Shown: one piece after another, positions 14,862 through 21,042 of the stretch
Layout: each line of letters opens with the position of its first letter
Position numbering within the stretch: the stretch's first letter is position 1
Source of the DNA: a virus
DNA length: 21,079 nt
Strand: one strand, 5' to 3'
IMG/VR virus record: IMGVR_UViG_3300008217_000120
Location: 1 to 21,079 of that record
Notes under the pieces: model-generated
Databases searched by the model: none
Told to the model about the DNA's origin: nothing
Seen by the model: only the letters and a program-made list of their open reading frames with translations
Position numbers and translations under genes: made by a program

Positions 14862-16550
14862 CTACCTAATATTGTATTTCTGTTGGAGCCAGTCGAGGAA
14901 GCTATCTGACCCAGCTAGCGGGCCTCTTGCCCTAAGCTGGTCGTATATGCCCCGCTCGACGCCCAGCCTACTAGAAATATGCCGCGCTCCCTGCTCTCCA
15001 AATTGATCCGCCAACCCACTGAATATGAGTCGCCTCTGGTCCTGATCAGAGGTCCTGCCACCCCATGGCGAGGTCCCAGAAGGATCATTCCTCCTAAAGT
15101 TCCCGAACTGATCAAAGACATTCCCAAACCCGAGCCCCACTTGTTGCCTGGCTTCACCGCCTGCCGCAATGACACGATTTAGCAAATCTCTAGCCTGACT
15201 GCGGGTTTCAGAAGCAAGGGCGCGAGGATTATACTTCCTCAAGTATTGGGCAAAGCTCATTCCGAGATCAGGCTCTTCTCCAACGGTGGCAATCTCCTCG
15301 TCCCCTTCTTCTCCGACGGCAAATAATGGGCTAAATAGATTCTTCAACTGAAACTGGGTCTCATAGCTAGGGAATAGCCCTCTCCTATAAGCTCCTAACG
15401 CACCCCCGCCAGTCGCTCCAAGATTCCGAGCTTGCAAGTATTGGGTAAACCGCCCCAGCCCCTCATCTCGTGTGCCTGGATACCCAGGAAATGACTCCGC
15501 GGTGGGGTCCAGCTCATCCCCCTCCTGTACTGCGTCCGGGTGCTCCAATAATATTTCGTGAACCTCCGGCCAGACACCTAGCGCGTCCCTGTAAGTCATC
15601 TTAGGAAATAGGACTAGTAGCCTATTCAGAACCGCTTGCTTGTCTATACCGCCGCGAACAAGGTCTCGGTATTTCTCGTTAACCCAATAGTCATCGTAAA
15701 TACTGTAATAGAGTTCAAGTTTCTCCTGAAGAGTAATACCCTCGTCCCAGTCACCCGCGCCATCACCCCTACCATCACCCCTACCACCACCCGTGCCACC
15801 ATCCGCGTCATCACCCGTGCCAGTAGGTTTCGCCTTGTCCTGGGGAGCCTCATCCGAATCTACAAGTTCTGCAGTCCAGCCCGCTGTTTCGAGATAGTTA
15901 TTCTTTAACCTCTCGTCACTGGTGTGCCCAACTTCTCTCTTTACCCTGTCCGCCCCCGTAAAGAATAGATTCCATATCGGGCGTTTTTCCATCTTGTACG
16001 AGGGGCCCCTCCCAGCCGTACCCTGGGCGCCTTCCAGCTGATCTCTTTGCCCCTTTATGTCCGCCGAAACTTGTGAGACTCTCTCGGGCAGCTCAACATA
16101 CCGCCCCGTAATGGGGTTTCGACTGGTAGATATCCCTGCCGCCTTTCTTAAAAAGTTGCTAGCAACCTCTCCTAGCAACCTTCCTGCGGCGGCCTGCCCT
16201 AACTTACCATATGCCTCGCCCAGATTTATTATGCCCGTGGCATAATCCCTGCCAATATTCTTAGCTAGCTCTTGTCTCTTTTCCCGGGCGCCAAGCTCCT
16301 GGGTGTTGAATATAACATCCTTATCTGCAACTATTTCCGCAGTACTTCGTTTCTGGAGCTCTCCCTGACGTTCTCTAGTGGTCCGGGTTCCGCCCGTCAG
16401 GAAGTGGGACCATTCGTCATAGTCATATACCTGCGATTTTCCCGTATCAGCACGAGGTGGCAAGACCCGAACATTATGCTCTTTCAGAAATTCTATTTCT
16501 TCAGGATTTAGGTCGAAGGGGTCAATACCATAGGGACTGGTAACAGCCAT
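14862..16550 (-). CDS. Unrecognised 562-aa phage protein with duplicated C-terminal module
   Basis: The start overlaps the terL stop (TAATG), so translation is probably coupled; the upstream Shine-Dalgarno is weak. Residues 1-230 are mixed charged and helical with an Ala/Gly-rich hydrophobic stretch (105-140), and a conserved-looking MEKRPIWNLFFTG at 187-199. Residues 243-267 form a Gly/Asp-rich linker (GTGDDADGGTGGGRGDGRGD). Residues 270-345 are helical with many aromatics (LELYYSIYDDYWVNEKYRDL). Residues 367-562 are the module shared with the next gene, with an acidic insertion (413-428) missing from the paralogue. No known enzyme motif is visible. Position suggests a minor head or internal virion protein, possibly a partner of the giant protein; this is inference only. 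Confidence 0.75.
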   Translation of the reverse strand: MAVTSPYGIDPFDLNPEEIEFLKEHNVRVLPPRADTGKSQVYDYDEWSHFLTGGTRTTRERQGELQKRSTAEIVADKDVIFNTQELGAREKRQELAKNIGRDYATGIINLGEAYGKLGQAAAGRLLGEVASNFLRKAAGISTSRNPITGRYVELPERVSQVSADIKGQRDQLEGAQGTAGRGPSYKMEKRPIWNLFFTGADRVKREVGHTSDERLKNNYLETAGWTAELVDSDEAPQDKAKPTGTGDDADGGTGGGRGDGRGDGAGDWDEGITLQEKLELYYSIYDDYWVNEKYRDLVRGGIDKQAVLNRLLVLFPKMTYRDALGVWPEVHEILLEHPDAVQEGDELDPTAESFPGYPGTRDEGLGRFTQYLQARNLGATGGGALGAYRRGLFPSYETQFQLKNLFSPLFAVGEEGDEEIATVGEEPDLGMSFAQYLRKYNPRALASETRSQARDLLNRVIAAGGEARQQVGLGFGNVFDQFGNFRRNDPSGTSPWGGRTSDQDQRRLIFSGLADQFGEQGARHISSRLGVERGIYDQLRARGPLAGSDSFLDWLQQKYNIR

Positions 16551-17797
16551 TATCTCAATACCCCGAGCTTATGAATTTTCGTCTTGCTTGTCGCTGTATC
16601 CGTCATGGGCGTAAACCCCGACAGAATGGACCGCTCCGCATCCATCAGGTGGAATCTATTCTTGTGTTCAATCACATCAGTAGTTAGTCCATCTTGCTTG
16701 GAGTATGAGTACGACAACTTTTCCCGTAGGTAGTGGGTCAAGTCATCGAACACATATATTTTATTATCCGAGTGCATCCCGAATACTCGCTGAACTCCAG
16801 CAGACACTGAGTTCGACATAACAGGCTCAACTATTGGCCACCCCTGGGCAGTGTAGCCCTGGCGTATCTCGTCCTCTTGATGACTGCCACCAGCCCTCTT
16901 GATAACATTCTTCCCAGCGGTAATCCGCTTGAATTCCTGAACGTGCTCATAGATACTGCGGCCGCCACCTGGCAGATACTCTTGCCAAGCATAGAAAATG
17001 CCGGTGTCTTTATCCGCAGCGTAGAAGATAGCCGCTGGATTAGCTCCACCGAAGTCGTGCCCAGAGTAATAGAGCCAGTTTTCCGGGATCTCAAAGCGTG
17101 GAATCCGACAATGCTGCTCATTAAAAGAGCTATATACTAGCCCCTCCATACCTGTCCACCGACCAAGAACGTACCGCTCATAATATACGCCAGTATAGGA
17201 TCGGAGCCTATCAACATAGTCTTTTGGCAATGTTGGATTATCATGCGTACCAGCTTGATACGCTTCATATCCGCGCCTGGCTCCTTCAAAGAATAGCCGG
17301 TGCAGGAAGTGACTTGGCGGCCCTGGGTTCGTAGCCGCGAAGATTTGGTGAGGCACCCCAGGAAGCCGCAACCTACCTTCAAGCATTTGCCAGTCTAGTT
17401 CCTCAGCCTCTATAGCTTCATCAATGGCACAGAAGCCAAGCTCTAACGACCCAAGTTTTAAGCTGTCATCAAGACCGCCAAATATAATGGCCGAGCCGTT
17501 ACGGAAGGTAACTATTCCCTCGGTCTTGTTATATGACGTAATTAGTTCTTGCGGGCAGACCTTATCGAAAAAGGTTCTCAAGGTAGTATGGGTCATCGAC
17601 GCCCGGGTCTTTCGGCAGATAAGCCCAAAATTCCCTGGGTAATCTAGCGATAGCTGTAGAGACTTGGCACATAACGCGACGGTTTTGCCAGAACCAAAAG
17701 CACCAGAAAAGAGGAGGCCAGGGGCTTGACTACGGGAAAACTCGGCCTGTGGCTCATTGATTGGGTTCCAAATGATCTTAACTGCTGAAGTTGTCAT
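16550..17797 (-). CDS. terL: Terminase large subunit (packaging ATPase/nuclease)
   Basis: 415 residues, the motor that translocates phage DNA into the procapsid and cuts it. The Walker A motif is SGAFGSGKT at 31-39, Walker B is GFCAIDEA at 121-128 with catalytic D126/E127, and the coupling motif AATNPG follows at 154-159. The RNase H-like nuclease domain starts with YYSGHDFGGANP, where D248 is the first metal-binding acid; a late site is NRFHLMDAERSIL with D386. The usual middle acidic position is represented by GGSHQEDEIRQGY (303-315) instead of the more typical 'D-x-x'. Length is slightly short for TerL but complete. AAGG lies five bases before the ATG at 17797, six bases after the portal stop. 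Gene order is unusual, since portal precedes TerL. Confidence 0.93.
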   Translation of the reverse strand: MTTSAVKIIWNPINEPQAEFSRSQAPGLLFSGAFGSGKTVALCAKSLQLSLDYPGNFGLICRKTRASMTHTTLRTFFDKVCPQELITSYNKTEGIVTFRNGSAIIFGGLDDSLKLGSLELGFCAIDEAIEAEELDWQMLEGRLRLPGVPHQIFAATNPGPPSHFLHRLFFEGARRGYEAYQAGTHDNPTLPKDYVDRLRSYTGVYYERYVLGRWTGMEGLVYSSFNEQHCRIPRFEIPENWLYYSGHDFGGANPAAIFYAADKDTGIFYAWQEYLPGGGRSIYEHVQEFKRITAGKNVIKRAGGSHQEDEIRQGYTAQGWPIVEPVMSNSVSAGVQRVFGMHSDNKIYVFDDLTHYLREKLSYSYSKQDGLTTDVIEHKNRFHLMDAERSILSGFTPMTDTATSKTKIHKLGVLR

Positions 17798-17803
17798 TAA
17801 GCC

Positions 17804-19879
17804 TTACCCTAGTCCTGGCCCGCCTATTGGAGGGCCCATTGGTGGCCCTGGTGGTGGCCCCATAGGCATACCAACCGGCGGCGGCCCCATGGGTGGGCCT
17901 CCTGGTGGTGGGCCTGGTGGTGGGCCTGGTGGTGGGCCTGGTGGTGGACCCATTGGAGGCGGGCCAGGCGGTGGCCCCGTTGGTGGGCCTGGCGGAACCA
18001 GCGCCGCCCCGCCCAGAGCTTCAAAGAGCGCCTCGGCCAGTTCTTCCTGCCCGGCGCTTAACAGAGCCTGCAAGACTGCGTCGATAAGTTCTGGTGGGAC
18101 CTCTCCGCCGCTCTCCAGAGCCTCAAGGAGCGCGTTCGCGAGCCCCTCCTGCCCTGAAGTCACAAGAGCCTGGATAACCGCTTCGAGCATCGCTGGCGGG
18201 ACTTGTCCACTTGGCGGGGGTGGGGCTCCTGGTGGGCCCCCTCCTGGCATAGGACCACCTGGCGGCGGGCCACCCATTGGCGGGCCACCTGGGCCTCCGC
18301 CCATTCCTCCAGGACCCGAGAGTAGTACCAATACCTGTTCAGCTAATTCCTCTTTCCCCCGGCGCTTCAAAGCCGCCGCGATATTAGCTATCTGTATTGG
18401 CGGCAAGCCCTCACCCATCTCAGCCAAGACCTTATCCGCCTCAGCATCTGGGTCCCTGAGCCTCATGTATTCTTCCCGTGCCGTCGCCTTGGACATCAAT
18501 GGGATATCTTCAGGCCCCCGCTTAGTCGTAGCTCTCAAAGCCTGACCAATCTCCTGGTCCCGGTCCCGAGGCAGCCGGGGCTCTACCCGAACATCTACAT
18601 ACCACGCCTTGTTTATATCCTTGGGCTTTACCTTGACAGTAAAAAATTCCTCTTTGGGATTAAACCCACTCAGCTCGGTAGTCTTCATTCCCTTTTGAGC
18701 AAATTGGTGAAGTAGCTCTTCACACAGCCAGGTATATATTCTGGCCTCAGCCCCGGTCCCTGGGCTGTATACCGACCTGGTATTGTCATTCAAGATGCTA
18801 AGCGCAACCCCAGACATCGGGTCTTTGACCCCGCCGTAAGATATCGGGTCAGGGAGGGTGCTACGCTGTAGGTCCCCATCTATGATTTGCATCACGGCCG
18901 CCATTTCCGGCGGGGCGCTAGGCAACGCCAGCGGGTATATCTTCTCTCCCGCGTCCGTTGATAATTGTATTTCCTGGAAAGACTGATAAGGGTCCCCTGA
19001 CAACGCCTTGGTCCCGTCCCGGGATTCATGCACTAACGACCCGGCTACCGACCTCTTGGCCATGTCCATAACCCACGACACATACTTATTCTGGGGGCTG
19101 TATAACCCACGGCTGGAAGTCCAGACCGAATCCCCCTGCAAAGCTATAGTAGTCTCGGAATTATCCTTTCGGATTATAGATGGCATGGAGCCCACCCTAC
19201 CAATAAGCGCCGGGACATGACCTATATTATGCGCCGCTAACGGCTTCCCCCACTGGTCATTACCGATAATAACCCCGTTAGCTTCCTTGTCCCAGAAATC
19301 CGTTACCATCGCCATCTTGGACGTAATAGTCGCCCCAGGGTAGGCAGCCTCTATCTGTGTCCTGGTAGCCTCATACTGGAAGGCGGCCCACAACAACCCC
19401 TGTGGCCCCTGCTCCCACGATGTGTGCATGATATCCCAGGGCACCACATCGAACACAGTATCCTTCTCGCCCTGGGGCACATATACCAAAGCCCTGAGCC
19501 CATACCAGCCCCGGCAATTAATATGGAACCCCAGTATCTCCCGTAGAGGCGGCTCCCCTCGTTTCCGCAGCCTACGGTCAATAGCGTTCAACGCCCCAAA
19601 TAAATACAACTCCCCTGTCGAAGCAGCCCGCCTCTGCTCCTCCGTCGCCTCCTCCGACAACTTGATCTGTATGGTCATCTGAGCCCGATTGAGCCCGTCA
19701 GATACCTTGTCGAAGTAGTTACGGGGCGCACTGCTAGTGTAGGACTCGTACCCCTTATTCTCCGCCTCATAGGGCACAAGGGCTAACAGATCAAAATCAG
19801 CCTCCATCCTTTCATAAAGCTCATCATGATCATCACGATTCTGACGGACGGCTTCAAGAATTTCAGCGATTGTTTCCAA
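17804..19879 (-). CDS. Portal protein with repeat-rich C-terminal extension
   Basis: 691 residues, forming the dodecameric ring through which DNA enters. Residues 1-480 carry the portal-like core: YTSSAPRNYFDKVSDGLNRA near 46-65, the PWDIMHTSWEQG segment (147-158), SRGLYSPQNKYVSWVMDMA (256-274), and the TLPDPISYGG...MSGVALSILND segment (341-365) preceding a long helix. From about 480 an extension follows: three helical repeats (491-521, 558-590, 593-624; consensus VPPxxxxAVxQALxxxGQEELAxALxEAL), a Gly/Pro linker (522-557) and a 65-residue GPPP-type tail. The start is TTG at 19879, with AAAGGG seven bases upstream and the preceding stop one base away. Portal identity rests on pattern and on adjacency to TerL. 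Confidence 0.85.
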   Translation of the reverse strand: METIAEILEAVRQNRDDHDELYERMEADFDLLALVPYEAENKGYESYTSSAPRNYFDKVSDGLNRAQMTIQIKLSEEATEEQRRAASTGELYLFGALNAIDRRLRKRGEPPLREILGFHINCRGWYGLRALVYVPQGEKDTVFDVVPWDIMHTSWEQGPQGLLWAAFQYEATRTQIEAAYPGATITSKMAMVTDFWDKEANGVIIGNDQWGKPLAAHNIGHVPALIGRVGSMPSIIRKDNSETTIALQGDSVWTSSRGLYSPQNKYVSWVMDMAKRSVAGSLVHESRDGTKALSGDPYQSFQEIQLSTDAGEKIYPLALPSAPPEMAAVMQIIDGDLQRSTLPDPISYGGVKDPMSGVALSILNDNTRSVYSPGTGAEARIYTWLCEELLHQFAQKGMKTTELSGFNPKEEFFTVKVKPKDINKAWYVDVRVEPRLPRDRDQEIGQALRATTKRGPEDIPLMSKATAREEYMRLRDPDAEADKVLAEMGEGLPPIQIANIAAALKRRGKEELAEQVLVLLSGPGGMGGGPGGPPMGGPPPGGPMPGGGPPGAPPPPSGQVPPAMLEAVIQALVTSGQEGLANALLEALESGGEVPPELIDAVLQALLSAGQEELAEALFEALGGAALVPPGPPTGPPPGPPPMGPPPGPPPGPPPGPPPGGPPMGPPPVGMPMGPPPGPPMGPPIGGPGLG
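17901..17948 (-). repeat. 12-bp tandem repeat encoding GPPP units in the portal tail
   Basis: Four head-to-tail copies of CCTGGTGGTGGG (plus strand), the last with one mismatch (final A). They encode repeated Gly-Pro-Pro-Pro near residues 644-660 of the portal and form the most regular part of a longer Pro/Gly-coding tract (about 17815-18000). Confidence 0.9.
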
Positions 19880-19880
19880 G

Positions 19881-20015
19881 CTACCCTTTCCCCTTGCGCT
19901 TTCCCGCTGTTCGCATAGCCGCAGCTATAGCGGCCGGTTTTTTCTTCCCAGATTTTAGGAGCTCTTTTATATTCTCCCGTATTATTCCAGGGCTAACACC
20001 TTTTTTTAGCGGCAT
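19881..20015 (-). CDS. Tiny basic protein resembling DUF6496 family
   Basis: 44 residues: MPLKKGVSPGIIRENIKELL, then KSGKKKPAAIAAAMRTAGKR and KGKG. The MPLKKG opening, 'I-x-x-N-I-K-E-L' helix and '(K)PxxIA-A-A-M-x-x-AGK' ending match the plan of small proteins I know as DUF6496-like in phage genomes, where the consensus is roughly MPLKKGxSxxxIxxNI...GxxxxQAVAIALxxAGK. Function is unknown; the basic, helical nature suggests DNA or portal binding. AGGAAAGG lies just before the ATG at 20015, inside an overlapping 34-residue reading frame, and the portal TTG start is one base after its stop. The gene is easily missed because of its length. Confidence 0.75.
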   Translation of the reverse strand: MPLKKGVSPGIIRENIKELLKSGKKKPAAIAAAMRTAGKRKGKG

Positions 20016-20097
20016 CCTTTCCTTTCTTGCTGGCTTTCATTTTCTTGGGGTCAGGTAGGTTACCGTGGGGCTTGGCTTTAGTTCCATGCTTTGGCAT
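19993..20097 (-). CDS. Possible tiny Lys-rich protein
   Basis: 34 residues: MPKHGTKAKPHGNLPDPKKM then KASKKGKDAAKKRC. ATG at 20097 is five bases after the stop of the zinc-ribbon gene, and AGGA lies about eleven bases before it. It overlaps the next small gene by 23 bases in another frame. High lysine content and MPKHG opening are typical of tiny phage proteins, but nothing decisive supports translation. It could be a leader peptide coupling translation to the 44-residue gene. Confidence 0.45.
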   Translation of the reverse strand: MPKHGTKAKPHGNLPDPKKMKASKKGKDAAKKRC

Positions 20098-20102
20098 TAT
20101 AT

Positions 20103-20297
20103 TTATAATCCTAAATTCATTTGGATACTAGTCTTTGGAATATTAGGTAACAGTGAGGGCTCTGCGCCCCTGGACATCTCTACATAATCGCAGACAACCC
20201 AATCGTGACAGCCACGCCAAGGCTCACCAGTACTCTGTAACCAGACTATGCGACTACCACATATGGGGCATTTGGGGGTCTGCTTTCGACCTGCCAC
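20103..20297 (-). CDS. Small zinc-ribbon protein
   Basis: 64 residues with C10-x2-C13 (KCPICGS) and C30-x5-C36 (GCHDWVVCDYVE), the signature of a short treble-clef or zinc ribbon followed by a flexible tail. The start is GTG at 20297, seven bases after the TerS stop, with no obvious Shine-Dalgarno sequence; coupled translation is likely. The first codons (KQTPKC) are almost base-identical to the first codons of the TerS-like gene. It could be a packaging accessory or a nucleic-acid-binding protein; no established function is claimed. Confidence 0.65.
   Translation of the reverse strand: MAGRKQTPKCPICGSRIVWLQSTGEPWRGCHDWVVCDYVEMSRGAEPSLLPNIPKTSIQMNLGL
20269..20286 (-). repeat. 18-bp near-identical 5' end shared with TerS gene, copy in zinc-ribbon gene
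   Basis: 17 of 18 bases match 20798-20815, in the same orientation and frame. It encodes KQTPKC, in which the cysteine (C10) is a zinc ligand here. Confidence 0.85.
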
Positions 20298-20304
20298 CTA
20301 CTAG

Positions 20305-20820
20305 CTAGCTACCATCTATTGTATCAGTACCACTAGCACCAATGCTGCCCTCGATTACCGGTGTGGTGTCATCGAGTAGATACCCAACCCCTACCACGAA
20401 GCTGACTGTACTGGCTAACTGAACATCCTGGCGAAGTGGCGCATCCAAGCCGAGCAGCTTAGACTTCCGCTCATGCCAGCCACGAAGTTCCGTTAACCAA
20501 AGCCGCCTATCATCCGTGCTGGTCTCAAAATTACGCCAGCAGGCTGATTCCGCAGAATTTATGCTAGCTAGCATAGCGGCTCTAGCCTGAGTAGGGCTAG
20601 TAATTAACTCCTCTACCCAAGCCGCTTCAAGAAGCTTGATATCCCTGCACACCGTACTGAACCCACAGCTATGCTGCCCACCGTCAATGACCATTAGCTG
20701 CCTGTGGATATCGGCGGCCGAAGAACCAGCCAAATATAACCTTGCGATAATCGGTCTTCTACGAGCTGTTCTGCCACTTCTAGATGACATTATAGAACAT
20801 TTTGGGGTCTGCTTTGCCAT
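20305..20820 (-). CDS. Terminase small subunit-like HTH protein
   Basis: 171 residues. Residues 23-63 (PIIARLYLAGSSAADIHRQL ... STVCRDIKLLEAAW) form a helix-turn-helix of the recruiting type, and residues 104-127 (DRRLWLTELRGWHERKSKLLGLDAP) match the oligomerising helix and K-LLGLDAP element common in small terminases. The first gene of the packaging cluster, upstream of portal and TerL, fits a DNA-recognising TerS. The tail (128-171) is Ser/Thr/Asp-rich. ATG at 20820 has AGGT nine bases upstream. An alternative in-frame ATG at codon 11 (MSSRSGR) lacks a good ribosome binding site, but would remove the KQTPKC segment borrowed from or shared with the zinc-ribbon gene. A general HTH regulator is the main alternative. 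Confidence 0.65.
   Translation of the reverse strand: MAKQTPKCSIMSSRSGRTARRRPIIARLYLAGSSAADIHRQLMVIDGGQHSCGFSTVCRDIKLLEAAWVEELITSPTQARAAMLASINSAESACWRNFETSTDDRRLWLTELRGWHERKSKLLGLDAPLRQDVQLASTVSFVVGVGYLLDDTTPVIEGSIGASGTDTIDGS
20798..20815 (-). repeat. 18-bp near-identical 5' end shared with zinc-ribbon gene, copy in TerS gene
   Basis: 17 of 18 bases match 20269-20286; it encodes KQTPKC at residues 3-8 of the TerS-like protein, where the cysteine has no partner (KCSIMSS follows instead of KCPICGS). Confidence 0.85.
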
Positions 20821-20933
20821 GGCTATATTACCTATTAACTGGTTTCTTAAATTAGTATAAAAAGTGACTGATTTTTATTCTCGGATTCGTGGCGACCTAT
20901 TACAGTACCCGTCCCCGCCCCACCCGGTTCGTT
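20821..20933 (-). promoter_or_regulatory. Non-coding leader upstream of the TerS gene with weak promoter-like element
   Basis: 113 bases with no credible coding frame. A TATACT hexamer on the minus strand (20854-20859) within an AT-rich stretch could be a -10 element for the morphogenesis operon. No convincing -35 box sits at the right distance, so a sigma70 promoter is only possible. The leader carries AGGT for the TerS start. Confidence 0.3.
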
Positions 20934-21003
20934 GCATTAACCCGGTCCGTCATTAGAACGTGCTCGCATTAACCCGGTCCGTCATTAGAACGTGCTCGCA
21001 TTA
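20934..21003. repeat. 32-bp direct repeat, two exact copies plus start of a third
   Basis: Copies at 20934-20965 and 20966-20997 are identical, and the first six bases recur at 20998-21003. A degenerate relative (CCCGGTTCGTTGCATTA) lies just before the first copy. No spacers separate the units, so this is not a CRISPR array. Its position just upstream of the TerS gene would suit iterated protein-binding sites, such as packaging or operator sites, but a simple slippage duplication is equally possible. Confidence 0.9.
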
Positions 21004-21042
21004 GCCTGAGTCTTCATCACCGTGGCCAGAGCCAGAGACCAA

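Noticed and set aside
15644-15853. Minus-strand 69-residue Arg/Val-rich frame overlapping the 562-residue gene
   Set aside because: It is an out-of-frame reading of the Gly/Asp-coding linker repeat, with no ribosome binding site.
15640-15860. RGD cell-attachment motif in the 562-residue protein
   Set aside because: RGD occurs within a Gly/Asp/Arg low-complexity linker (GGRGDGRGD) and is expected by composition; no adhesion role can be inferred.
17757-18545. Plus-strand 262-residue Gly/Pro-rich collagen-like reading frame
   Set aside because: It is the antisense of the portal's Pro/Gly-coding tail; the opposite strand of a GPPP-coding repeat automatically reads as Gly-rich, and there is no plus-strand ribosome binding site or neighbouring plus-strand gene.
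20934-21003. CRISPR-like array
   Set aside because: The 32-bp units abut directly, with no spacers and only two copies, and there is no cas gene.
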